Of a stretch of DNA of 64,000 bases, positions 23,671-34,799 are shown piece after piece; position 1 is the stretch's first letter; every line of letters begins with the position of its first letter. The notes under the pieces are model-generated. The model was not told the DNA's origin. It ran no database searches and was given only the letters and a program-made list of their open reading frames with translations. This DNA is from Ophioderma brevispina (taxonomy: Eukaryota; Echinodermata; Ophiuroidea; Amphilepidida; Ophiodermatidae), in NCBI GenBank assembly GCA_023653785.1, contig JAMKCH010019889.1, positions 1-64,000 of the forward strand, written 5' to 3'. The translations under genes were made by a program, and so were the position numbers.

Positions 23671-24044
23671 TCCCTGACTCATATCATGACAACCCTGTAC
23701 TCATGATTAAAGTTTCCATTAAAATTATTGTTATTTCAATATTCATCTTGTGTATACTCTAAATTTGTAAATAGTAATGTCTGTCACATATTTAGTTCCT
23801 AAGTTACAGAGACTTTCTAAATGGCTTTCTGCAAATATCATTAAATATTTTACAGATCTGTCTAGTTTTGCTAATAAATCAAGTTTCTTTATTGCCCACT
23901 TAGTCTGCAAAGGTCAGAGTTGAGGCATGTTGGTGGTAATTGCATATTACTCTCAACCTGTATTAAACTTTGAATACATGTAATTTACGATAACAATGTC
24001 CATTCCAGTTGTAGTTAACCACACTGCAGAGTGCTGTAGCTTAC

Positions 24045-24160
24045 CTGTGAAACAGTAAGTTCCAGCAATTTTTCCAACATGGACTTTGTGATGTTTTCTG
24101 GGGTCTTGTCGCCTGGTTGTGATGGAATGACTGGTACTATTTCAATTTCTGTCACTGGAC
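24045..24160 (-). CDS. RALGAPA: RALGAPA exon
   Basis: The exon encodes 38 codons, starting with two bases that complete a split codon: PVTEIEIVPVIPSQPGDK, then TPENITKSMLEKLLELTVSQ. It matches the human segment VTIEEITPLVPPQSGDK, then an acidic/Thr stretch and LEALLKYIVIQ, just before the KSLEW motif. The acceptor is TTAATTGTAG and the donor TCACAG|GTAAGC, both close to consensus. The split first codon needs one G from the exon before, which the candidate at 26512 supplies. The next exon (17471) continues in phase 0. Confidence 0.85.
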
Positions 24161-26511
24161 CTACAATTAAAACAGACATACAAATATTATGACAACATAT
24201 CAAAAACGAACTTTGTTTTTCCATTACTTACAGGGAATATTCAAATGATGACCAAAATATGATGATGACTCAAAAACGACATGTTGCGGACACCGGACGT
24301 ACATTCCCAAAATTGTATACTTTCAACCTCCCTATTATACTTCTTCATGTTCTTTGAAACAAATAAGGTTTGCACATGCACATTTTGACGAGTTGAGAGT
24401 AACTCCTTTGATTTGAAACTTTTTCTCTTTTCAGAATCTGTGTTCATTATCAAGAAATGTTGTCATGTTCTCGCTGCAGACGAACAATTTGAAATATTTC
24501 ACAGCATACATCCGCAACACAAAAAATTGTACATTAACAATAGTGAACTTTGAGAAATTATAACCTAATGATAATTTCTTTTAGCTGGTTTTCATCAGTT
24601 TGGTCCCTCTTGCAAACAAAACTATCAGTTTCCATCACAGTTTTATGCACTTCAGAACAATTTTCAATGAAATACAAGTAATTAAAAAAATACACTTTCT
24701 GTTAATACATCCACAACCGAGGTGTTTTAGTGACTTGTCATGCTAACCGAGAACTGGATTGAATTAAATTTCAGATTTTAGATGCCCATCAGGGATACCT
24801 CAAATTGTGCAAAATCCACAAGCATGAATAAAGTCCTGGTTCTTCAAAGTGGACTTTAAAATGAATATGAAGTGCCTGAAATGTTTGTCTGCAACTATGG
24901 AACTACATTAACTAAATCTTTATTGCTCTTCTTTGAAAAGTATGTATTTATTTTCATTGATTTTTTTCAGGGATTAATGAAATCCTATGCTGTTAATTAT
25001 AACCATTAAAGTTTTGGATGCAATTTAGAAATGTTTTTGCCAAGTCAGCCTCTTCTTACATAATAATAATAAATCCAAAATTATATGTATCCAGTTTCTT
25101 GCAAATCACAACAGCACAAACGGCAAGTTACTTGGATATAATTTAGGTCATGCACGGCAACTGCATGCTAACTACCCAACTCTAGCAAACTGCAAATACT
25201 TCTTTAATATACTTCAGGCTCTCCAATACTCTTAAACACAAGTTCTCTACCTGCATATGCCTATCTGTGTAGCAGGTTGACTCTGCACAGGTCATAAGTG
25301 TGTATGTTTCACCATGACACATTCTATGTCTGCAGGCACATTCATGCACACTTGTGCATGAAAATCATGCACTTTAATTTTCATGCACTCTATTTACCAC
25401 TACAGTGCTAGGAGGGTGAGCTGAATTAACACCGCAGATTTTAACTTCTCTGTACCCTCTTCCCTTTCTCTTTGATGCAAATCTAACACACAATCGTGAT
25501 ATTACAGACTGGTGTATACCTGATGTGTATAATTTATATCATTCACATATTTCTTATAACAGCTATCTAAACCAATTTAAATTGAGCGATAATTTGGAAA
25601 TTACCTGGGCAAATAATTTTCCATAAGCGAGTGGACAAAAAATTGATTTCACCATGTGATTGTGGAATAATATAAACAATTCCACAACTTTATTAGTATG
25701 TACAAAGTCAAAGGTGTAAAAGATAGCCATTGTGTGAGATAAGTACAGGAAACAAAAATATTATTCGGTGGATTTCACTGTACATTTTAAAAAAAGATGT
25801 CCATGACAACTTTTGATTTTCATGACCTTTTGTGTGCTACTTCAAATGCAAAACATAAGCAGGTAAGGCAAATGCCCCAGGTTATGTGATGCATATCCTG
25901 TCCACACCTTTTGGTTAAATTTGTCGGTGGCATCCTGCATATTAACTTGTTAGGCGAGTGGGGCAGGGAGCAAGGTGAATTTCAGACAGGAACAAAGTAT
26001 AAAATAGCACAAAATGACAATTTGGGGTTTTTGTAACGAGGGGAACTGTGGAGGAGAACAATTGTCGGATGGAGAAAATGTGCATCCAATAAATCTGAGC
26101 TAATTTTGAACAGAGGTACACCAGCAGAGAGAACTACTTCAATATTTCTGAGATTATTTACAAAATTCAAAAAAAGGGGGTGTTGGGTTTTTGTTTTTTA
26201 CTTAAAATTGTCCAATATATTTTGAAAACAGAAAAGAACTTTCAAAATGGAAAAAAGCTTGCATACCAATTCGTCTTGAACTCTATCATGCTTGAACTTG
26301 AACTTTTTCCAGCTCACATAATCAAAATTCTGGCTAATATAACTGGCACAAAGATCTAAATTTGGAAGGGTGAAGAGGGTGGATCATACTCTTTATTTAA
26401 GTATAATCCCTTTGGCTTATGACAACCTAAAGGTCCATTTGTATTACCGTCACTGTTGAGGACAGGCCTGGGAGTTGCGTCATAGTGTATTCCAGGGCAG
26501 ATCCTTGATAC
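24161..26511. other. Intron, no feature seen
   Basis: AT-rich DNA between the 24160 exon and the candidate exon at 26512. Diverged sequence with GCATGCACTT words near 25330-25390. Nothing coding. Confidence 0.5.
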
Positions 26512-26632
26512 CCACCAGGTACTGGGAAAACCCCTGCACCAAGGTAGCGTACATGAGGTGGCATTATCAATTGCAAGCTATTGCGAGCTGGTACCACAGC
26601 AGAAGAAATAATCGCATTGCCTTCCAGAGTAC
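26512..26632 (-). pseudogene. RALGAPA: Candidate RALGAPA exon with two in-frame stops
   Basis: One minus-strand frame reads VLWKAMRLFLLLWYQLAIACN, then TGA TAA, then CHLMYATLVQGFSQYLVG. This recalls the human stretch RLFLLWLQALQNNC...LWMFSCLIPGF; from RLFLL to the final GF the lengths match (29 residues). The proposed acceptor is TTTTCCTCCTAAG and the donor GTGG|GTATCA. The resulting phases (0 in, 1 out) fit both the 57274 exon and the 24160 exon. The two adjacent stops mean either compensating indel errors in the assembly, a decayed exon copy, or a chance match. A competing minus frame is open through the whole block and could equally be a repeat-derived ORF. Confidence 0.35.
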
Positions 26633-26799
26633 CTTAGGAGGAAAACAGACGAATAGCTTGTTAAATAAAGTGTAGAAGAAATGCTGTTCTGCCTAAATTA
26701 GTCAGATTTTGCAATCTAAAATTCTTGACTAGATGACATAACAAAATTAGCATTAGGGGTTTCAAAAATGGGAAATTGTGTAATAATTTTGTTGACTGT

Positions 26800-27130
26800 T
26801 TTCTGGTAGATCCGGTAGATCAGTATATGTTTTGTATAGGTATGGTTGGTTAAATGTGGTAGGTCCAGTGTGTAGAGGTAGTAGTTCAGTGCGGTGGGAA
26901 ATCATTTGTGGTGATCAATGTGGTAGTTCAGTGCAGTAGTTCAGAGCGGTAGATGATGGTAAACTAACTGGCGTGGTAGATCAGTGTGGAAGATCAGTGT
27001 GGTATTTCAGTGCAGTAGATTGGTATGGTCATGGTAGTTCAGTTGTGGTTAATTGTGGTAGATAAATGTTGGATATCCTGTGGCAGATTCAGTATGATTG
27101 ATCGTGCGCTAGATTTAGTGTGGTAAGATT
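26800..27130. repeat. GGTAGATCAGTGT minisatellite
   Basis: Some 15 degenerate units of 12-20 bases such as GTGGTAGATCAGT, GTGGTAGTTCAGT and GCAGTAGTTCAG. No coding content. Confidence 0.8.
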
Positions 27131-27259
27131 CAATATGTACAAAAACCAATTTCTTCATGGGAGTACTGTGACGTAGTGTTAAGTAGCCCGGAGTACCCAC
27201 CCACAGGGTACCACAGCGCCGGCCGCAAAAGTGGGGGTAAGCATCCACCTAGGTTCACA

Positions 27260-27620
27260 CACAGTAACCTGACCACTAGTCACCCCTTACTGGAGTACCT
27301 GCATGGGTACTCCCATGCAAATGAGCTTTGATTAGTTTAGTAATATTATCCATTATTTAACATTTTGGTCACATATGTTATATATTTTTATACAAAATGT
27401 CATATATAGGGGTTTTTGGTGATGCTCAACTCAAATACAGACGTTACTAAGCTTGAAAATGACCAGAAAGTCGTAAACAACAATGGAATGTTTGGCGCCC
27501 TCTATGGTCCAAGTGCTGCCTACTAGGCAACCGTTAGGAGAGTACCTGTGAAGGTACTCCCATGGAGTACCTGCAGAGGTACTCCACTACTGGTGGCTTA
27601 TATGGGTACCTGTCAGTCAC
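27260..27620. repeat. GAGTACCTGNNNAGGTACTCC palindrome cluster
   Basis: Short palindromes of GAGTACC and GGTACTCC recur at about 27293-27315, 27540-27562 and 27566-27587. This is probably a palindromic satellite or the core of a foldback element. Confidence 0.6.
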
Positions 27621-28077
27621 CTAGCAGGCAGCTGCAGAGTACACTATAGGATGGGTACTGCTAAGTAAACATAGCTGCTATCCACCCAGTGGCTTGTGTA
27701 CTTCGCAAGTACTTAGTTGTAGGTACTGCATCAATAATGCATCAAGGGGTACCCTTGGAGTAGAGCTAAGAGTACACATGGAGTAGCCTAAGCTCTGGGT
27801 TACACTGTGAGTAGGAATCTTGCTGTGTAGTTCAGTGAGGTAACCGTATGTCACTAGAATTTTGGTAGTAATGGGGAACTCCGATATTTTAGAATGAATT
27901 ATGCAAGGCCCTTAAAGGTGCTTGTTCTAACGGTTTTGATGCTAGACGCGATAACGCATTGTGCAAGGCCGTATTCACTACTGTGCTAATATTAATAGTT
28001 AACCATTAAAACTACTGTTTTTTGTCAGTATCTTGAGAAAGAAATGGAATTTCAGGAGGACAATGAGAAAAATATGG
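27578..28077. repeat. Duplication 2, copy 1 (empty hAT site)
   Basis: A 500-bp block from GGTACTCCACTACTGGTGG to GAGAAAAATATGG. Copy 2 at 28098-28770 matches almost base for base. Here GCTTGTTCTAACGGTTTTG is uninterrupted, i.e. the pre-insertion site for the element at 28454. The family B MITE that starts at 27912 is cut off by the 20-A junction. Confidence 0.92.
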
Positions 28078-28097
28078 AAAAAAAAAAAAAAAAAAAA
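28078..28097. other. Exactly 20 A bases at duplication junction
   Basis: Copy 2 continues with T after ATATGG (28770-28771), so all 20 A bases are extra. Same length as the block at 14601-14620. Confidence 0.85.
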
Positions 28098-28770
28098 GGT
28101 ACTCCACTACTGGTGGCTTATATGGGTACCTGTCAGTCACCTAGCAGGCAGCTGCAGAGTACACTATAGGATGGGTACTGCTAAGTAAACATAGCTGCTA
28201 TCCACCCAGTGGCTTGTGTACTTCGCAAGTACTTAGTTGTAGGTACTGCATCAATAATGCATCAAGGGGGTACCCTTGGAGTAGAGCTAAGAATACACAT
28301 GGAGTAGCCTAAGCTCTGGGTTACACTGTGAGTAGGAATCTTGCTGTGTAGTTCAGTGAGGTAACCGTATGTCACTAGAATTTTGGTAGTAATGGGGAAC
28401 TCCGATATTTTAGAATGAATTATGCAAGGCCCTTAAAGGTGCTTGTTCTAACGCAGGGGTTCTCAATTATTTTAGCTGAAGGGCCAGAGAATGCCAAACA
28501 TATTTGAAAGTTTCCTACTTGAGGGCCAAATACACCTGAATTTCTTATGTTTCCCTTTATATATTTGAGCAAGTCGAGGGCCAAAAATCAATGATTGGCG
28601 GGCCGGATTTGGCCCTGTTCTAACGGTTTTGATGCTAGACGCGAAAACGCATTGTGCAAGGCCGTATTCACTACTGTGCTAATATTAATAGTTAACCATT
28701 AAAACTACTGTTTTTTGTCAGTATCTTGAGAAAGAAATGGAATTTCAGGAGGACAATGAGAAAAATATGG
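28098..28770. repeat. Duplication 2, copy 2 (filled hAT site)
   Basis: Length is 673 against 500 in copy 1. The difference is the 164-bp insertion, its 8-bp target duplication and one extra G near 28265. Otherwise only a couple of substitutions are visible. Confidence 0.92.
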
Positions 28771-28850
28771 TGTTTCATCTGGTATCAAAATTGATACTAC
28801 TTCCAGTTAAATCAGGGGTCCCCAAAGGCGATCGGAACAAGCACCTTTAA
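28433..28850. mobile_element. MITE family B, TTAA-type ends, with nested insertion
   Basis: Ends TTAAAGGTGCTTGTTC and GAACAAGCACCTTTAA are perfect 16-bp inverted repeats including TTAA, which suggests a TTAA target. Without the nested element it is 246 bp. Internal words GCTAATATTAATAGTTAACC and CAGGAGGACAATGAG recur at 30650-30926. A truncated duplicate lies at 27912-28077. Confidence 0.8.
28454..28617. mobile_element. 164-bp hAT-type MITE inserted in family B MITE
   Basis: Starts CAGGGGTTCTCAA and ends TTTGGCCCTG, with inverted CAGGG tips. Flanked by the 8-bp duplication TTCTAACG (28446-28453 and 28618-28625). Copy 1 of the duplicated block shows the site with a single TTCTAACG and no insert. 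The CAGGGGTTCTCAA start is like hAT/Charlie-type elements. Confidence 0.9.
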
Positions 28851-30650
28851 GTTCCCATTTCACTCTCCCCAAAAGACCTCTATTGTATACACAAGACTTT
28901 TGTTCCAAATAACCCAATGCTTTTCCTTCAAACTATTACCTGAATGCTCTTTCATTGTAGAACAATTTTCCCAAAATGACTTTTTTAAACACTGTTTGCA
29001 AAATTTTCACAAGAGGTATCTTCTTCAAAACACCTCTCATCCAAATGCTCACCAAAATACCATTTTCAAATTCACAGACCTCCTTAATTTGCCACAACTT
29101 CCTCACTAAATACTTCTGAATTGTGTTGGCGTCTTATAATTACCCCGACCCTTTCAATAAAGCACACATTTAGCAAATATCCTGAATTTTATGTAGGTTA
29201 GTGGTTTCTTTTTAAACTACTAAAACACTTGTCTCATGTGTTCAAACAGGTCTCCTACTGTATAACTTAGAAAAAACATGTTTGAGATTTTAGTCTTAGT
29301 TAAATACTCATCAGACACAAAAGCTAAACAATTTAAAAGGTAATGGACCGATACACTTGATCACTTTTCAAGTGCCTTACTTGAGTAATATCAGAAAAAA
29401 TTATAGTAAATGGCATACACTTATTAACACTGAGGTCTACACCTCTCTTACAACGATCTCTGATTGGCTCATACCTGAGTAACCAATCAAAAGAGCCTTA
29501 ACTGTATGCAGTGGTGAGCTCTTTTCTTAGCATTGTCTCTGATGGCTAATTAAATCGATACCCTGTTGTAACCAATCAAATGTGCCATAGTCCCGTAGGT
29601 ATGAGAGGCCTCTTATCCCCCTGAGGTCCACCACCTTTCTTACATATCTCTGATGGCTCATTACATGATATATCCAGATATAAACTTGGAGTAACCACAT
29701 CCAAATTAACTGCTATATCTGTACCAGTCATTTAAGTTTTTTACCATGTCTATGATTGCCTGGAAATAAACCAAATAATCAATGTATAACCAATCAAATC
29801 GGCTGTTGACCTCAGGGGGGTTAAGATTTGTCAGGCAACTTGTCTAAGAACTGTTTTCACTTAACGGCCGACTTATGCAACAATCTCCCTTGGCTTAGCA
29901 TTACATTCATTGTCCAGGCTCACTAATTACTCTTGATAGGCCCGGAAAACACAACTCCACAATTTCAATTAACCGTGGCTGCATTTGTTCTCCAACTAAG
30001 TGGTGGGTAAATCTTGATTTTCCCATTAAGGCAGCAGGCTAGATGAGTTGCTGCTCATTTTAATCAAGATGGTTGCATTATCATGCCTGACACTGATGTT
30101 ATTTCTAAGCCCGGCTATAATCAAAAGACGCTTGTCATACGCTAGCATTTCAATTGTCCTCTCAACTTGCTGCAACTGAACATCTTTTGCATGAAACAAG
30201 GGACCATGGACCATTGACGCTTTTAAAAGGTTAGAAGAACCAGACTTGAATGATTGTCAAGAGTAGTCACATGACTTGGTCAATTTTGACCAGATGATAA
30301 AGAGTTTAAAAAAATATGAAAAATACAAAATTTCTGTCCTATTGTTTTATATTTTACAGACAGAGAATTATTCTAGCTCCACCCATTACCACAATTATTG
30401 GAGTGGTTGGGCCCCTGAATCTTATGTTTGTGTTCAAGAATTATTTCTACCTATATGTCCTTTCCTGCAAAATGACAAATCCCTTATTACAGAACCACTT
30501 CATTTACTTCCCTTCGGTATCACCAGCGACCCGTTATCTGACAATGATTTGGATTATTTGGTCCACTAACTACATCTTGTGTAATTTCACGAAAATTTCA
30601 ATGCAAACAAATATGATTTTTTTACAGGTAATTTTCCGATTTAGTCTATT
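28851..30650. other. No gene seen; local repeat at 29430-29660
   Basis: CTGAGGTCTACACCTCTCTTAC...ATCTCTGATTGGCTCAT near 29430 and CTGAGGTCCACCACC...ATCTCTGATGGCTCAT near 29622 are diverged copies, with GTAACCAATCAAA words between them. A 122-codon plus-strand frame at 30316-30684 is hydrophobic but unconvincing. Confidence 0.5.
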
Positions 30651-30926
30651 GTGTTCTATATTTGATATGAGAGCCGGCACTTGAACATTGAACAGTTTGA
30701 TGTGTTTAGGAATTAATGCACATTGCCAAAGTTTCATTACTGTTGCTAATATTGATGGTTAACCATCTTAACACGGCGTTTTTGTAGTCTTCAGAATGTG
30801 AAATGGTTTGAGGCTCAAATTTCAGGAACGACAATGAGAAAAAATACGGACTGTCATCTGATTCAAATTCGATACGAATTCAGGGAAATAAGGGGGCTCA
30901 AAGATGATCGGAACATTGCACCTTTA
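30650..30926. mobile_element. MITE family B, diverged third copy
   Basis: Shares GTTGCTAATATTGATGGTTAACC, AATTTCAGGA, GACAATGAGAAAAA and the right end GATCGGAACATTGCACCTTTAA with 28433-28850. The left end is not recognisable. Confidence 0.65.
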
Positions 30927-31712
30927 AAAATCTATATTCCACGTCTTTTCTATGGAGAATGGCATATGCGAGGGCACTTTAAAACATACAAATTCCTTGA
31001 CCTTTGTGGCCGATATGGCAAGGTAAACAGCTCTTGCATGTCCCTTACTATATCGGTTGTAAATTGTGTCGCCACTGCTTAAATTTGTTCTTAAAATTAA
31101 AAGAACAACTTGTAGCGGGGCAATCATGGGGTTCTAGCTATCTATTTATCAAAATAGCTTTAAAAGAGGTACACGCGCGTCATCCAGAACGGGCGGGCTT
31201 CCTTAGCAGTAGTAGATCGCCCGATCACATTTACATGCATCACGCTTTTAAAGTACGCTTATCTTGTAAAAGGTTCTTTGACAGACAGCGAGTATAGGCA
31301 AATTTTAGTACCGGGTGAAATCTCTGTGAAAATGTTACGAACATTGAAATTCTGATGCTAATTGCCCTTTTAATACTAAGATTCTCAATTGATTTTGCAT
31401 CCGCCCGCATAGCTCGAACCCTGTACCAAAGCATCCCTATCGTGCCTTAGCAGATGACACAAAAATAGGTAGTTAGTAAACTATAATAACAATAGGACCT
31501 AGTCCTGAGAAACATTAATCCATTTCAACAATGGTAACCAGATTAATTACAGGTCTCAGTTGCTTTTGAGAGGGGCTTCAGTAGGCTTTGTTCCCAGGTA
31601 CTTAAAGGTCAACGAGGAGATTTTCAAAAACAGGTATTCGAAAAAAATTTGAAAATTTTGGATTTTGGCACTTGTCAAGCTTTCTATAAAAAAATATCCC
31701 ATCTGTAAGATA
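30927..31712. other. No gene seen
   Basis: Short frames on both strands only. Confidence 0.5.
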
Positions 31713-32069
31713 TTAAAGACACTATCAGTGATTGTTAAATCGCAAATCGAAAAATCAATCAAAAATAGATTTTTGCATGTATGTAAACAAGTACAGTATC
31801 CTAAACTACCCCTGCAACTGATAAGACCAGATAGCAACCTAATCAGGACAATCCGAGATTTTAGTCATTAACGTCCGTACGGACACTTATCATACAACAC
31901 GTAATTGAATGGAATGGAATGCGTCTCTTGGAACACTGCCGTTTTCTCCTTTGCTGTCAATTCTACAGCTGGAAAGGTAAAATTATGAGAATTCTACAGA
32001 ACTTAGCCTTCACTGTGAAGTTCTTTTTGCAAATTTCAAATATTTTTAAATCACTGATAGTGTCTTTAA
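31713..32069. mobile_element. MITE family D (GACACTATCAGTGATT ends), copy 1
   Basis: Left TTAAAGACACTATCAGTG, right CACTGATAGTGTCTTTAA: inverted ends including TTAA. Interior has TTTTTGCATGTATGTAAACA, TCCGTACGGACAC, and GAACACTGCCGTTTTCTCC. About 357 bp, no ORF. Confidence 0.85.
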
Positions 32070-34449
32070 GCTGAGAACTGTTTTTCTTTGGTCCCAAAAA
32101 ATGGTTGCCATTTCTAATTCGTATAGGTGGCAAATATGACATTAAGTTATGTTTTCGATGGAAAATATCTACAAATCACCTTTGTTCATTTAAGTATTTC
32201 TGTTAAACCAAATAAAAGGTAGGAATTATTGTTGAGGCTAATCTTATAAAATCACTAATATCACAGAAAATATGGATGACTTGAAATCTCCGTTAGCACT
32301 TTAATGTTCTACTTACATTGGTTTGAGAAGAGATCTCAAAGGCCACTAAGGACTAGGCTTGTTGGTACTCATTTGAATGTACTTGTATTGATCTTGAACA
32401 TGTCACAAAGATGCATAATTTTGAATAAACTCTGGAATAATTTGACTGTGTCATCCAGTAGGCCCAGAGGGTAGGGATGAATCAAATAATTCCATATTAT
32501 TTGCATATTTCCAACTGATAATCATCAGTCATGTACATTGCCTTTCGGAACCATTTATGTACTACAAATGAATCAGCAACAAAAGATTAATGAGTGGTTG
32601 GTTTTCCCTAGTGTTTAATAGGAACAAAATTTCAGTCACATTGCAGACGCTGCCAATTTGTGTTTGGTATCAAGTAGAAAACGATGCTGAATTGATGATA
32701 AATACTACATGGCTATGGTTTCTTCATAGGTGTACTCGTTGAAATGGAATAGTCTTTCTTGCAGTAATTTCCTTCCTAGGTACCACATTATAGGTCCCAA
32801 GAGTGGAGTAATTCATCCACCAAGGTAAACACACACAGTTCCTTAACCACAAGCAAATAGGGGGTGTGCTGTAAAGGTACTTGGGATAGTGGGTTAGACT
32901 GAATTACGAATCTAGTCTGTGTGTACATGTTTCCAGCTTTAATTGTACCGTGAATATGTTTAACCTTGTTGTGTTTGGTTATCACACAAGGCAGTAAAAT
33001 AATTTTTGAATGCTGAATTTGACAAGATCAATTACATCAATTTACTTATGCAATTACTGTACAGTATCAATGGAAAATTATGAAGTTATCAATTCTGGTA
33101 AGGAGGTCAACAGGTTAGAATTTCGTAACGGTCCACGTGAGTCCAAGTGGACTCTCTCCAATATATTTTTTGCGCGAGTCATATACTCACAAAACAGATT
33201 TTTGCAAGTACAATTTTGCAGAGTCCAAAATTGTCTGATTTTCACCACAAATTGTTTTGTGGTCAACATGGTCACTTTTAGGCCCTACTAGCAGCTAGAT
33301 TTAATAGCATAGGATCAAGAAAGGGAAATTTAAACAAATTAAATACATGATTAAATTGTACCACCAAATTGCCATCGACCCTTCAAGATCAGACAAGTTG
33401 GATTTTAGCATGTGTGTGGTCCCATCCCCCCATATTTTATCATGTCATAGCTACCCTTACCTTGGACTGGTATTCCTCGACACTGTCAAGAAAATTTACT
33501 AAAAAAGATCGAAAAATAACGCAAATATGAAATTACAGCTGGCAAAGCATAAGACGTAATTATATACACGTGGGCATGTCTACACGTGTGTTTGTTTGAC
33601 CAAGTGACAGATTAAACATTACCTGGGATCCGGTATACCCATTTTTTGGCAAGTTTAGATTTTATCTCCTCAGCATCCAGGCATTTCTAAGCAAAATCTT
33701 TGAACAATAACAACCGAAAATAGTGAAAATTATTTTATGGCAGATATTTTTCACATTTACTCCGTAATATTACATTTTTACCAGATTAGTAGGTAATATT
33801 ATGATGAATGCTGGGAAACATTGGTCACTGCTGCCCTGAGGTATCACCATGAACTAAATCTTGCACCAATATTCTGAAAAAAGAATGTGTTGCGGTGGTA
33901 AACTCGATCACGATTCACCCTCATTCATACACTTAACCTGGAATAATCATACCATTGATGTCTTATCCAAAAAAAACCCCCCAAACACCGCTCATCATTT
34001 TCATAAACTTTAGAAATCGATTGATTGAATAATTGGAGCCAAGATTGTCTTTTTCGGAAATCAGCTGTTTGTGTTTTCTTAAGTGCAGAAGTTTACCGAG
34101 TCGTGGAGTGATTGTGAGTTGATTCATCAAATTGTGTACGACGTTTCTCGCGCTGTAGTAATTTATGCGAGTCTCGGCGCGAGTCAACTCGCGGACTCGC
34201 GTCGAAATTCTACCCCTGGTTCAACATATACATTTTGTACTAAATAGTCTACTAGTATTAACCCTTTTCATATGTTGAGAAAATAACAACAAATCGAACC
34301 AACTTGCTTTGGTACTACACTTCCTTTATATATAAAATAACCATGTCTCTTTTGGATTATTTTTTTTGGGGTATTGGTAAAGTGATCATTTTAGCGGTAA
34401 CCAGAATCTCAAGTGAAAGTGGTGGCAATTTTGTTAAATTTCACTTGTA
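32070..34449. other. No gene seen
   Basis: AT-rich DNA. Short frames near 33010-33290 occur on both strands and are mutual shadows. Confidence 0.5.
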
Positions 34450-34799
34450 TAAAAGCATCACGTAAATGCACATTTTGCTAAATCCGAAAATCGAAAATTT
34501 TTGCATGTGGGGTGTAACAAGTACCGGTATCCTAACATATCCTGCAATGAAAAGGCCAGAAGCGCCCTAATAAGGACAATCGATATATTAGTTTTATGTC
34601 CCTTCGGACACTTACTACACACGTAACTGAATGGAGAGTCATATCTTTGAAGACTGCCGTTTTCTTCCTTTTCTGTCAATTTATTCAGTTGGAAAAAGCA
34701 ACTTATGATAATTCTACGACTTCTCCTTCCCTTTAAAGCGATTCCTGCATATTTTAAATATTTTTACTCTTTCGGACAAATCACTGATAGTGTCTTTAA
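34450..34799. mobile_element. MITE family D, copy 2
   Basis: Right end CACTGATAGTGTCTTTAA at 34799. Interior order is the same as at 31713 (GTAACAAGTACCGGTATCC, CTAATAAGGACAATCG, CCCTTCGGACAC, GCCGTTTTCTTCC). The left end is decayed, so the start is approximate. Confidence 0.75.

Noticed and set aside
30316..30684. 122-codon hydrophobic plus-strand frame that could suggest a membrane protein
   Set aside because: AT-rich sequence readily gives Phe/Ile/Tyr-rich frames; a second overlapping frame is equally open and no receptor motif is present.
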